NCBI RefSeq assembly: GCF_900115265.1
Contig: NZ_FOVU01000003.1
Location: 558,001-622,000, forward strand
Direction: 5' to 3'
Source of the DNA: Bradyrhizobium sp. Ghvi
Lineage (GTDB): Bacteria; Pseudomonadota; Alphaproteobacteria; Rhizobiales; Xanthobacteraceae
DNA length: 64,000 nucleotides
A program made the position numbers and the translations under genes. The notes below the pieces were generated by a model. That model worked only from the letters and a program-made list of their open reading frames with translations. It searched no databases and had not been told where the DNA came from. Positions 34,435 through 43,493 of this stretch are shown piece after piece; within the stretch, counting starts at the first letter, position 1; every line of letters begins with the position of its first letter.

Positions 34435-35097
34435 CTACACTGCCTGGCGTGGGCCGTCCGCCGGCCAGAGATAGTTCAAGACCTGATTGAGCGTGATCAT
34501 GATCTCGCGGCGTCCGGCCTCATTCTTCACAGAACCGAATTTCTCTTCCAGCGCAAGCTTGGCAAACCCGTGCACGGTCGACCAGGCAGCCGCAGCCGCC
34601 GCCTTCGCCGGCTTTGACGCTCCCCCGACCAGTTCCGCAACGATAATTTCAAACTCTGCGCCGGCGGCTTTGCTCGCCCGCCTGAGACGTGCGTCGTCCG
34701 CAACAAGGCGCTTGTTCGCAAACATCATCTGGAAGCGGCCGGGATGTTTCAGCGCAAATTCGACATAGGCCATACCCTGTGCATGGAGCTTGTCGCGCCC
34801 GCTCCGCTTGCCGGATGCCGCCGCTCGCAACGCGTCGGCGAGCGCATCATATCCGCGGATCGCCACCTCGGTCAGAAGGCCCTGTGCGTTCCCGAAATGA
34901 TGCGAAGGAGCGGCCGGCGAGACGCCGGCCCGACGCGCGGCCTCGCGCAGCGTGAAACCTTCGGCCCCCTGCTCGGCCAGAATGGCCTCGGTCGCGGCGA
35001 TCAGCGCCTCCTGCAACTCGCCGTGATGGTAGCCGGGCTCCGGCCCTTGCCGCGTGACACCGGCGCTGCGCTTGGCGGAAGAGACCTGCTTCTTCAT
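34435..35097 (-). CDS. TetR/AcrR-family transcriptional regulator
   Basis: 220 residues from ATG 35097. TetR helix-turn-helix ALIAATEAILAEQGAEGFTLREAARRAGVSPAAPSHHFG; the C-terminal ligand domain includes YVEFALKHPGRFQMMF, which places it in the WHG/TetR_C group. Divergent from a Tat-signal SDR gene across a 71-bp gap carrying two related 15-bp palindromes (35102-35116 and 35133-35147), presumably its own operators. Confidence 0.92.
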   Translation of the reverse strand: MKKQVSSAKRSAGVTRQGPEPGYHHGELQEALIAATEAILAEQGAEGFTLREAARRAGVSPAAPSHHFGNAQGLLTEVAIRGYDALADALRAAASGKRSGRDKLHAQGMAYVEFALKHPGRFQMMFANKRLVADDARLRRASKAAGAEFEIIVAELVGGASKPAKAAAAAAWSTVHGFAKLALEEKFGSVKNEAGRREIMITLNQVLNYLWPADGPRQAV

Positions 35098-35101
35098 GTA
35101 A

Positions 35102-35147
35102 CTTGACACTGTTCAGATTGAGCCGTATCTACCTTAACAGTGTTAAG
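35102..35147. promoter_or_regulatory. Two related 15-bp palindromes, probable TetR operators
   Basis: CTTAACAGTGTTAAG at 35133-35147 is a perfect 7-1-7 palindrome; CTTGACACTGTTCAG at 35102-35116 is an imperfect copy (same centre and ACA/TGT core). They are 31 bp apart centre to centre, about three helical turns, and fill the space between the divergent TetR and SDR starts. Confidence 0.7.
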
Positions 35148-35168
35148 ATAGCTCGGACGGAGTTCGAA

Positions 35169-36114
35169 ATGGCCGAAATCCAGGATATCACCACGACAGG
35201 CGCGGTAAAGCGCCGCCATCTGGTCGGAGGCGCGGCCCTTGGCGTGCTCGCGGGCGCCATGGGTGGGCTCGCCGGCGGGCGTCGCGCTCGGCCAGGGCGC
35301 GGCGTTGCCCCAGCAGAAGCCCAGCGGCAGGCGCCGATTTGCCGACAAGGTCGTGATCGTCACCGGCGGCACCTCGGGCATCGGCCGAGCGGCGGCGCTG
35401 ATGTTCGCTGCCGAAGGCGGCCGGGTCGCCTTCTGCGGGCGCAACATCGATCGTGGCAAACAGGTCGAGGACGAGATTCGCGAGGCCGGCGGCGAGGCCA
35501 TCTTCATTCGCGCCGACGTCCGCAACGAGCCTGAGGTGAAGGCGCTGGTCGACAAGACCGTCGACCGCTACGGCCATCTCGACGTAGCCTTCAACAACGC
35601 CGGCATTTCCATCGAAAAGCCCCTGCATCAGTTGAGCGCCGCGGAATTTGACGACGTGATCGGCACCGATCTGCGCGGCGTATTTCTTGCGATGAAGTAC
35701 CAGATCCCGCACATGATGCAGAAGGGTGGATCGATCGTCGTCACCTCGTCCTCCAATGCCATCGCCACCACGGCCAACCGCTCGTGCTATTCGGCGGCCA
35801 AGCGCGGGCTCGTCGGCCTGGTCCAGGCCGCAGCGCTGGAATATGCCCAACACGGCATTCGCATCAATACGCTGATCCCCGGCACGACGGATACGCCGTT
35901 CATCCGTCGCCTGGCCGGCATGGAGAGCCTCCCCGACGCCGCCTGGCATGTCGCCATCGCGCAGTGGGCCAAATCGCATGTTGCAGGCCTGCAGCGCGTG
36001 GCAACGCCTGAGGAGATCGCCGCCTTCGCCTTGATGCTCGCATCCGATGATCATCCCTACACGACCGGCGGCCAATTCGTCATCGACGGCGGCAAGACGG
36101 CGCAGGCGGGTTAG
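35169..36114 (+). pseudogene. Tat-exported SDR-family oxidoreductase, frameshifted
   Basis: The N-terminus (ATG 35169) encodes a twin-arginine signal peptide (GAVKRRHLVGGAALGVLAGA) and then leaves frame. Removing one G from the GGG at 35277-35279 restores continuous reading into a complete short-chain dehydrogenase: cofactor motif TGGTSGIGRAA, NNAG, catalytic Ser (VTSSSNA), YSAAK. The restored protein is about 314 residues. Either an assembly/sequencing error or a recent inactivating insertion. An internal start in the second frame (such as 35239) would give a cytosolic SDR but lacks a ribosome site. Divergent from the TetR gene and probably repressed by it. Confidence 0.8.
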
Positions 36115-36251
36115 TCGATGGCGGCGGCGCCCAGCCGGCAGCCTGAAAACACAATCATCAGCAGTCCTGGTTGGCGTACGAGGGCGGGCTTGCGCGGGCC
36201 CCGTTCGCTGTGGCACGCGTGCACGCGAGTCCACGCCAAGATGAGGTGACC

Positions 36252-37395
36252 ATGTCCTACCGCTCCTCCTGGATGACCGAAGAGCTCGACGTCTTCCGCG
36301 ACCAGTTCCGGAAATATCTCGCCAAGGATCTGGCTCCGCATGCCGAAAAATGGCGCGCGCAGAAGATGGTCGACCGCTTCGCCTGGCGCGGACTCGGCGA
36401 GATGGGCGCGCTGCTGGCGAGCGTCCCGGAGGAATATGGCGGCTTAGGTGCCACCTTTGCCTATGACGCCGCGGTGCTGGACGACCTCGAAAGCACGGTG
36501 CCGGAGCTGACGACCGGCGTCTCCGTGCACAGCGCCATCGTCGCCCATTACATCCTCAACTACGGCTCGGAGGAGCAGAAGAAGCGCTGGCTGCCGAAGA
36601 TGGCCTCGGGCGAGATGGTCGGCGCCATCGCCATGACCGAGCCCGGCACCGGCTCTGACTTGCAGGCTGTGAAGACGACGGCGAAGAAGCAGGGCAATTC
36701 CTACGTCATCAATGGCCAGAAGACGTTCATCACCAACGGCCAGGCTGCCGATCTCGTCATCGTGGTTGCGCGCACCGGCGAAGCTGGCGCCAAGGGCATC
36801 TCGCTGATCGTGGTCGAGACCGCGGGCGCTGAAGGTTACAAGCGCGGGCGCAACCTCGACAAGATCGGCCTGCACGCCTCCGACACGTCCGAGCTGTTTC
36901 GACAATGTCACCGTGCCGCCGGAGAATCTCCTCGGCAAGGAGGAAGGCCAGGGGTTTGTCCAGCTGATGCAGCAATTGCCGCAGGAGCGTCTCGCCCTCG
37001 CGATCGGTGCCGTCGCCGCGATGGAGCGGGCTGTCAAGCTGACCGTCGAGTACACCAAGGAGCGGAAGGCGTTCGGCAAGCCGCTGATGGATTTCCAGAA
37101 CACCGCCTTCACGCTCGCCGAGCGCAAGACCGAGGCGATGATCGCGCGCGTGTTCGTCGACTGGTGCATCGAGCGCCTGGTCGCCGGGGATCTCGACACC
37201 GTCACGGCGTCGATGGCGAAGTACTGGTGCTCGGACAAGCAGGTCCAGACCGCCGACGAATGTCTCCAGCTGTTCGGCGGCTACGGCTACATGCAGGAAT
37301 ATCCGATCTCGCGCATCTTCATCGATTCCCGCATCCAGAAGATCTATGGCGGCACCAACGAGATCATGAAGCTGCTGATTGCAAGATCGCTGTGA
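36252..37395 (+). pseudogene. Acyl-CoA dehydrogenase, frameshifted
   Basis: From ATG 36252 the first 217 or so codons read as an acyl-CoA dehydrogenase (VPEEYGGLGATF, AMTEPGTGSDLQAVKT, NGQKTFITNGQAADL, LDKIGLHASDTSELF). At about 36895-36903 the frame is lost; the other frame continues with NVTVPPENLLGKEEGQGF, RKAFGKPLMDFQ, QLFGGYGYMQEYPISRIF and ends at 37395 with GGTNEIMKLLIARSL. One extra base (or two missing) around GAGCTGTTTCGAC explains it; family members usually read ELFFDNV or similar here. About 380 residues if repaired. It lies 137 bp after the SDR gene. FAD enzyme of beta-oxidation type, substrate unknown. Confidence 0.82.
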
Positions 37396-37408
37396 GCGGG
37401 CCCGCGCA

Positions 37409-38293
37409 CTATTTCATCCGCTTGTCGGCGGCAATGAAGTCGATGAAGGTCCTCACCTTCGCTGAGAGATATTTGCGGCTGGGATAGACCGCAAACAGCT
37501 TGCCTGCGAACACGATCTGGGCGGGCAAGACGTGTTCGAGACGCCCCGCACTGATGTCGGCGGCGACCAGCCATTTCGGCAGAAAGGCCAGGCCCATGCC
37601 TTCCAGCGCAGCCATGTGCAGCAGCGTCTCGTTGGCGCTGCGCAGCACCGGGTTGAGCTTGATGGTCTCGGGGCCATGCTCGCCCTCGAACGAGAAGCTC
37701 TCGCCGGGATAAAGCGCGTAATGCAACAGCGCGTGTCCGGCGATGTCGGCAAGCTTGGCAGGGCGCCCTGCGCGTTTGAAGTAGGCCGGCGCCGCGACCA
37801 TGTGGAAGGCAACGTTGGTAATCGGACGGGCGATCAGCGCTTCGTCGGGCGCCGCGGTGGCACGTAGGCCGAGATCGAATCCCTCCTCGACGAGGTTGAC
37901 CAGGCGTCCGCTGAGATCGACGTCGAGCCGTACCTCCGGATAACGCGCCTGGTAATCAGCCAGCACGCCTGCAAACATCGCGTTCGCCATCCACACCGGC
38001 GCGGTCAGCCGCAGCGTGCCGCGCGGAACGACCGTCGCGTGGCTGACGGCAGCCTCGACCTCATCAAGCGCATCCAGCATCTGACGCGCCTGCTCGAAAT
38101 AGAGCGCGCCGCCTTCGCTCAGGCTGACCCGCCGGCTGGTCCGGTTCAGCAGCCGAGTCCCCAGCCGCTTCTCGAGCTGCATCACATGCTTGCTCGCCAT
38201 GGCGGGCGAGATGCGCAGACGCTGCGCCGCGGTCGCAAAGCTCTTCAGCTCGGCGACCAGGCAAAACACCCTCATGCTGACAAGGGAATCCAT
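37409..38293 (-). CDS. LysR-family transcriptional regulator
   Basis: 294 residues from ATG 38293. Helix-turn-helix LVAELKSFATAAQRLRISPAMASKHVMQLEKRLGTRLLNRTSR, then a LysR effector domain of the DmlR/CrgA type (TLRLTAPVWMANAMFAGVLADYQARYPEV). Divergent from the DoxX / DsrE-like / TlpA genes across 104 bp, so that module is its probable target. Confidence 0.92.
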   Translation of the reverse strand: MDSLVSMRVFCLVAELKSFATAAQRLRISPAMASKHVMQLEKRLGTRLLNRTSRRVSLSEGGALYFEQARQMLDALDEVEAAVSHATVVPRGTLRLTAPVWMANAMFAGVLADYQARYPEVRLDVDLSGRLVNLVEEGFDLGLRATAAPDEALIARPITNVAFHMVAAPAYFKRAGRPAKLADIAGHALLHYALYPGESFSFEGEHGPETIKLNPVLRSANETLLHMAALEGMGLAFLPKWLVAADISAGRLEHVLPAQIVFAGKLFAVYPSRKYLSAKVRTFIDFIAADKRMK

Positions 38294-38397
38294 GCGATCA
38301 TCAACATCCAGGAAATGCACCAATCCCCGAGCAGATAATGATCAAAGATGGAGAAACTATCAAATGGTGGCAACCTTCACATTCCGGAGAAAACACC

Positions 38398-38826
38398 ATG
38401 TCCACCGCCACGTTTGACGCCGCCGCTCCTGGCCGAGCCCTTCGCATCGGCCTTTGGGCCGCACAGACCCTCCTCGCCATCGCGTTCATCGGGGCGGGGC
38501 TGATCAAGCTGACCACGCCCATTCCCCAGTTGGCCGCGATGATGCCGTGGGCCGGCCAGTATTCCGAAACCTTCGTTCGCTCGATCGGGCTGATCGATCT
38601 TGCGGGCGGGATTGGCATCATCCTGCCGACCTTGACGCGCATCCTGCCGCGACTGACCGTGCTTGCCGCGCTCGGCTGCTCGGTGCTGCAGGTTTTCGCC
38701 CTCGTCTTCCACCTCTCGCGCGGTGAGGCCGAGGTGACACCGCTGAACGTGGTTCTGCTGGCGCTCAGCCTGTTCGTGCTGTGGGGTCGCAACAGCAAAG
38801 CGCCGATCACGCCGCGTCAGCTTTGA
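38398..38826 (+). CDS. DoxX-family membrane protein
   Basis: 142 residues from ATG 38398, after GGAG. Four membrane segments (IGLWAAQTLLAIAFIGAGLIKL; SIGLIDLAGGIGIILPTLT; LTVLAALGCSVLQVFALVFHL; NVVLLALSLFVLWG), the DoxX layout. DoxX/DoxD proteins are quinone-linked membrane components of thiosulfate or thiol oxidation in some organisms, though most are uncharacterised. First gene of a + strand set with the DsrE-like gene 13 bp later and a TlpA-like gene overlapping that. Confidence 0.87.
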   Translation: MSTATFDAAAPGRALRIGLWAAQTLLAIAFIGAGLIKLTTPIPQLAAMMPWAGQYSETFVRSIGLIDLAGGIGIILPTLTRILPRLTVLAALGCSVLQVFALVFHLSRGEAEVTPLNVVLLALSLFVLWGRNSKAPITPRQL

Positions 38827-38839
38827 CGAGTGAGGTGCG

Positions 38840-39307
38840 GTGACTATGGTCTCTTTCAATGGATGGTCCCGCAGGGGCCTGCTCGCCGGCACCGCGATCC
38901 TGGCGGCTGGTGGCGCTGCCGCGGCCAAGGAGGATCGCCTCATCGACGGCGTCGTGATCCTGATCGACAGCAACGAGCCCTATGTGATGGGACACGCCAT
39001 CAGCTATTCGGCCAATCTGGCAAAACACTTCGCCGCCAAGGGCGTGCGGTTGCTGATCGAGGTCGTCGCCAACGGCAAGGGGATCGACGTCTTCCGCGCG
39101 GACAAAACTCCGCTGGTCGGGCCGCTCGCGACCTTGCGACAATCGCTGCCTGATCTCGCCTATAGCATGTGCGCCTCGTCAAAGGCGATCGCGGAAGCCA
39201 AGGAGCAGGTGTCGATCCCGCTGATCCCGGGCGCGAACCTGGTCCCGTTCGGCATCGGACGCGTGGTCGACCTGCAACTGAAGGGCTGGGCCTATATCCA
39301 TGCGTGA
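38840..39307 (+). CDS. Tat-exported DsrE-like protein
   Basis: 155 residues (GTG 38840 with GAGG just upstream; ATG 38846 is an alternative). Twin-arginine signal WSRRGLLAGTAILAAGGAAA. The mature part has a DsrE/F-like alpha/beta fold: VVILIDSNEPYVMGHAISYSANLAKHFAAKG, LLIEVVANGKGID, then a single Cys (AYSMCASSKAIAEAKEQ) at the position where DsrE-type proteins carry their sulfur-transfer Cys. DsrE proteins are usually cytoplasmic, so export is unusual. Its stop overlaps the TlpA-like start by 8 bp. Family assignment is moderate. Confidence 0.75.
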   Translation: MTMVSFNGWSRRGLLAGTAILAAGGAAAAKEDRLIDGVVILIDSNEPYVMGHAISYSANLAKHFAAKGVRLLIEVVANGKGIDVFRADKTPLVGPLATLRQSLPDLAYSMCASSKAIAEAKEQVSIPLIPGANLVPFGIGRVVDLQLKGWAYIHA

Positions 39308-39884
39308 GAGACCTCGCGCATTGTCCCGGCGATCGCTGCTGATCGCAGCGCCGATGCTTCTTGCCTCCCTGCGCGCAAGTCGCGCGCAGGACAGCTGGCC
39401 GCCAGTGTTCGAAGCCGGGCGCAGCCAATTCACGGTCGTGCGCCCGCGCGCCGCGATGCCGCGGATGCGGCTTCAGGACCCGAACGGCCGGGACATCGTC
39501 GTATCGCCGAAGTCGGGGCGCATCACCCTGGTGAACTTCTGGGCCACATGGTGCGCGGCCTGCCGGCTCGACCTCCCGACGCTGGCGCGCCTCGCGGGAT
39601 CGCGGCCCGATCGGCTCGACATCGTCGCGATCTGCACGGACGTGAAGGATCTGCGCAAGGTCCGCGCGTTCTTGGGCAACCTCGCCGTAAAAGACCTCGC
39701 CTGCTATGTCGACACCTATGGTGCGGCGGCGCAAGCATCAACCGAGATGTTCCCAATCATCGGCATGCCCATCACTTATCTCGTTGGGGCGAGCGGCCGC
39801 ATCGAAGGATACATCGCGGGCGCGCCCGACTGGCTCTCACCGGAAGGCGCGCGGCTGCTGCAATTCTATGGCCAGCAAACCTAA
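39300..39884 (+). CDS. Tat-exported TlpA/thioredoxin-like disulfide reductase
   Basis: 194 residues. Twin-arginine signal LSRRSLLIAAPMLLASLRASRA then a thioredoxin-like domain with redox motif CAAC (WATWCAACRLDLP, Cys85 and Cys88) and the cis-Pro segment IIGMPITYLVG. Such TlpA-like proteins reduce periplasmic disulfides, normally with electrons from a membrane partner. Overlaps the DsrE-like gene by 8 bp and the convergent amidohydrolase by 4 bp. Within this set it is the probable electron donor or thiol exchanger for the DsrE-like partner. Confidence 0.88.
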   Translation: MRERPRALSRRSLLIAAPMLLASLRASRAQDSWPPVFEAGRSQFTVVRPRAAMPRMRLQDPNGRDIVVSPKSGRITLVNFWATWCAACRLDLPTLARLAGSRPDRLDIVAICTDVKDLRKVRAFLGNLAVKDLACYVDTYGAAAQASTEMFPIIGMPITYLVGASGRIEGYIAGAPDWLSPEGARLLQFYGQQT

Positions 39885-41023
39885 TTCGGATGCCACCAGC
39901 GGCCACCGATGACGACACCTTCCGAGACGATCTTGCGATCGCCGATCAGGTGTTCGCCGACGACGTCCTCATAGTCGAACCGGCCCTGCCTGACCGAGAT
40001 CAGCGTGGCGTCGCCGACGCTGCCGGGCTTGAGGTTGCCGAGTTCGGGGCGGCGCAGCGCCATCGCGGCATTCTCGGTCGAGGCGGCGATCACGTCCGCT
40101 AGCGACATGCCCATGCAGAGGAATTTCGACATCGTCGTCACCTGGTCGAAGGCCGGGCCGTTGATGCAGAGCTGATGGATATCCGATGAGATGGTGTCCG
40201 GATAGAAGCCGTTGGCGAGCATCGCGCGCGCAGTCTTGAACGCGAACGAGCCCTTGCCGTGGCCGATGTCGAACAGCACGCCGCGCTCGCGCGCATCCAG
40301 CACTGCCTTCTTCACCGTGCCTTGCGCGGTCGCCGGCGAATTCGGGAAGGGCCGGAAGGCATGGGTGAGCACATCGCCGGGCCGAAGGCGGGCCAGCACC
40401 TCTTCATAGGTCGGCGGCGGATGGTCGATATGCGCCATCAGGGGCATGCCGACCTCGTCAGCAACCTGAAGCGCGATGTCGAGCGGCACGGCTCCCGACG
40501 TCCCCGAGGAATGTAGCCCGACGCGCACCTTGATGCCGACGATGACATCGCGGTTGGCATCGGCGACCTTGGCCGCCTCGATCGGATTCATCAGCCGCAG
40601 CTCCTCGCTCTCACCGACCATGATCCGGTGCGAGAAGCCGAAGATGCCGGCATGGGAGACGTGCAGATAAGCCAGGATGCGGACCTGGCTCGGCTCGATG
40701 ACATGCTTGCGGAAGCCCGCGAAATTGCCAGGGCCGGCGCTGCCGGTGTCGACCGAGGTGGTGACGCCGGAGCTACGGCAGAATTCCTCGGCATCGATGC
40801 CGAGCGAGGTGCCGCCCCAATAGACATGGGTGTGGAGATCGATCAGCCCCGGCGTCACGATGAACTGCGAGACGTCGCGAACCTCGGTCGCCTGATCCGC
40901 CTTGAGCCCGCTGCCGACGGCGGCGACCTTGCCACCGGAGAATGCGACATCCGTCACGGCATCGAGCTTCTGGGAGGGGTCGATCACCCGCCCGCCGCGC
41001 AGGATCAAATCGAAAGGCATCAT
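39881..41023 (-). CDS. Amidohydrolase/deacetylase-family metalloenzyme (dihydroorotase-like)
   Basis: 380 residues. Metal-dependent hydrolase: DLILRGGRVIDPSQKLDAV start, metal-binding LIDLHTHVYWGG, the carbamylated-Lys region VGIKVRVG, MAHIDHPPP, LFDIGHGKGSFA and the catalytic Asp in SSDIHQ. The VSHAGIFGFSH and GIKVR pattern fits the amidohydrolase/deacetylase family EF_0837/AHA_3915 group; substrate not known. Single gene, convergent with the TlpA-like gene. Confidence 0.88.
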   Translation of the reverse strand: MMPFDLILRGGRVIDPSQKLDAVTDVAFSGGKVAAVGSGLKADQATEVRDVSQFIVTPGLIDLHTHVYWGGTSLGIDAEEFCRSSGVTTSVDTGSAGPGNFAGFRKHVIEPSQVRILAYLHVSHAGIFGFSHRIMVGESEELRLMNPIEAAKVADANRDVIVGIKVRVGLHSSGTSGAVPLDIALQVADEVGMPLMAHIDHPPPTYEEVLARLRPGDVLTHAFRPFPNSPATAQGTVKKAVLDARERGVLFDIGHGKGSFAFKTARAMLANGFYPDTISSDIHQLCINGPAFDQVTTMSKFLCMGMSLADVIAASTENAAMALRRPELGNLKPGSVGDATLISVRQGRFDYEDVVGEHLIGDRKIVSEGVVIGGRWWHPN

Positions 41024-41121
41024 CGTCTCCTGATGTGGGCAAGGACGGGGCTGGAACGTGCTGTTCCGGCCCCGTTTCCCTTGTTAGCAATTTTCTCGCC
41101 GGCCAAGCAAATCGACGGCGA

Positions 41122-43128
41122 TCAATGTCCGTTGGACTTGCGATCGGCCCGCGGCGCCTCCTCCTTGAGACGCTCCAGTGCATCCGGCATCATGCGGCCG
41201 AACATCGAGCTCAGCATTGCCGTCGGGATCAGGCCGGCATTGCTGTTCTCCTGGCCTTGCGTGCCGGACATCAGGAATTGCGGCACCAAGGGCTGATTGA
41301 TCCGGGTGAGCGCATCCGCGAACTTCGCGAAGTTCTGCTCGGCCAGGCGGAACTCCGGTCCGCCATAGGCATCGACAGAGAGTTTCGTCGATTGCGCGTT
41401 GGCGGTGCCGACCGCAAGCACGCGATCAGCCTCGCCCTGGCCCTCGAGCCGTGACTGCTCACCGACCGCGGCCGCCGTCACCTTGCGGGTCTCCGCATCC
41501 TTGTGCGCCCGGGCGAGTGCCGCCGCGCCTTCGTTCTCGTTCACTTTGATCTGGATGAGCGATTGCGTCAGCGCCGATTGCGCCGCCGCCGTTGCCTTGG
41601 CTTCATTGAGCGCGCGCTCCTGAACAGCGGCCTTCTCCTGCTCCTGATAGGTTTCGATCTGCTCGCGCGCGATCTGGCGCGAGCGGAGCTGGATCAGGAT
41701 GTTCTCGATCGTGTGGTCGCCGCTCGCTGCGCGCGGCGTGCCGATCAGCACCTCCTGAAGGTCGAGCGAATAGCTCTCGAACTTCGCTTTCATCTGCGCC
41801 GCAGATTCCTCCTGGATCGAGGCCCTGTTCTGCAGCAGCTCGATCAGGGTCATCTTCTGCGCGATGTTCTTGAAGAACGCGCTGACCATCGGGTCGAGGG
41901 TCTGCTCGACCAGCTTCTTCACGTCGCCGAAACGCTGGATGATCATCGGCGCCTTCTTGTAGTCGATATGCATCACCACCGAGAGCGGCAGCGTCGGTTC
42001 GAACGCATCGCGGGTGATCAGCGAAATCTCCGAGAGGTTCTCGTCCAGCTTCATCGCGCCGACCTCGCCCCGCACCCATTTCAGGATGAAGTTGACGGTC
42101 GGGATGATCTCGATCTTGCCGGCATAGGTGTTGAACGCGTATTTGCCGGGGAGCAGCGGGTCCTTCCAGACGCCGCGGCCGCCGTTCACGACCAGCTCGC
42201 CGTGGCGATATTGCTCGCCCGAGACGTCGTCGCTGCGCGGACCGGTGTAGAAGATGACGACGCCGACATTACCGACCGGAATCACGGTCTTCGGCACCGC
42301 CTCGACGGTCGCAAACAGGCGGTTGATGTACCAGGTGCCCTCGACGATGATCTGGAGCTGACGGCCGCGATAGCCGCCGGCGCTCAGGAATTTCTCGGGC
42401 TCCTGGAAATTGTTGTGAAATATCTCGGCATCGCGCAGATCGGTGCCGACCTCCGGCGCGATGATCTCTCCCGGCGGCAGCGACGGACCGTCATGCACGG
42501 TGACGATTCCGACCAGGTCGTGATCTGCCGCGAGCACGACGGGCGCAAAACCCCGACGCTCGGCGATGGTGAGCTGCATGGCGTCGAGCACGCCCCGCTC
42601 CTGCTCGCTGAGCGCATGGCCATAGACGCGATCGTCGGTGATGATCGCGAACTGCGTCGTATTGATCGCATAGGTGCCTTCGCGCAGGATCTTGCGCTGC
42701 GGCCCCTTCTGACCGCCGCCGAGCAGGAAGCGCCGCGCATCCTGGAAGTCCGACCGGTCGTCCGTGTCATTGGCGCCGAGCACCTGCGAAGCGCCAAGCG
42801 GGGCGCCGTCGCGCGCGAACACATAGGCGATCTTGCCCTGTCCGACCGTGACCAGATCCGATTTGTGGATCCGGTACATGAACGGAAAGAACACGTGCAG
42901 GCCGCCGCGCAGCACCTCCGGCTCATAGCCGGCTTCACCGTTCAGCGCGATGAAGCCGCCGTCGATCGACCCTCTCGTCGACCACAGCTTCTCGACGATG
43001 CCGACCTGGTTGTTCGGAATGTAACGGAAAATATTGGCCATCCGCAGCAGGATCACGAGCGCGATCGCCGCCGCGGCCCACAGCGCCGGCTGGATCAGCC
43101 AGGCGCCGTCGAAACCATTGAGGTTCAT
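41122..43128 (-). CDS. SPFH/band-7 (flotillin-like) membrane protein
   Basis: 668 residues from ATG 43128. One N-terminal membrane helix (ALWAAAAIALVILLRMANIF), an extended SPFH domain with VGNVGVVIFYTGP and LPLSVVMHIDYKKAPMIIQRFG, then a long Ala/Glu/Gln-rich coiled coil (about 480-600; EQIETYQEQEKAAVQERALNE) and a short polar tail. Flotillins scaffold membrane microdomains. Length is greater than in the typical 500-residue FloA/FloT proteins. Upstream there is no NfeD-type partner. A T-rich stretch at about 43254-43261 lies in the upstream region. Confidence 0.88.
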   Translation of the reverse strand: MNLNGFDGAWLIQPALWAAAAIALVILLRMANIFRYIPNNQVGIVEKLWSTRGSIDGGFIALNGEAGYEPEVLRGGLHVFFPFMYRIHKSDLVTVGQGKIAYVFARDGAPLGASQVLGANDTDDRSDFQDARRFLLGGGQKGPQRKILREGTYAINTTQFAIITDDRVYGHALSEQERGVLDAMQLTIAERRGFAPVVLAADHDLVGIVTVHDGPSLPPGEIIAPEVGTDLRDAEIFHNNFQEPEKFLSAGGYRGRQLQIIVEGTWYINRLFATVEAVPKTVIPVGNVGVVIFYTGPRSDDVSGEQYRHGELVVNGGRGVWKDPLLPGKYAFNTYAGKIEIIPTVNFILKWVRGEVGAMKLDENLSEISLITRDAFEPTLPLSVVMHIDYKKAPMIIQRFGDVKKLVEQTLDPMVSAFFKNIAQKMTLIELLQNRASIQEESAAQMKAKFESYSLDLQEVLIGTPRAASGDHTIENILIQLRSRQIAREQIETYQEQEKAAVQERALNEAKATAAAQSALTQSLIQIKVNENEGAAALARAHKDAETRKVTAAAVGEQSRLEGQGEADRVLAVGTANAQSTKLSVDAYGGPEFRLAEQNFAKFADALTRINQPLVPQFLMSGTQGQENSNAGLIPTAMLSSMFGRMMPDALERLKEEAPRADRKSNGH

Positions 43129-43324
43129 AGTTCTTCTCCACAATTCGCAACTGGGCGGCCTTGTTAACCAAGGCCACACCCCAGAATTGCGGGAGCGGAG
43201 ATGTGAATACGGCCCCTGCTCCGCAAGCACGATGGCGCGCAAAGCCGTGCGGATCTTTTTTTATTCGGGACTTGACGAGCGGAGAGGACGGAGGCAGCAG
43301 ATAATTCTAAAAACCAGAATTAGT

Positions 43325-43401
<77 letters not shown>

Positions 43402-43405
43402 GCGG

Positions 43406-43426
43406 AACCCGCCCATGAGGCGGGTT
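43406..43426 (-). terminator. Hairpin downstream of RraA-family gene
   Basis: AACCCGCC and GGCGGGTT arms, 5-nt loop, about 70 bp past the RraA-family stop and directly before the tRNA on the same strand. No T-run follows, so termination is likely but not certain. Confidence 0.5.
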
Positions 43427-43493
43427 GCCTGAAGCTGTACATATCAAAGCGAGAGCCGAATCGGAAGCCCTTCGCGTAGCAGGATGCGGTCGA

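Noticed and set aside
41503..43167. 554-codon open frame antisense to the flotillin-like gene
   Set aside because: Same reason; no recognisable domain and a strong gene on the other strand.
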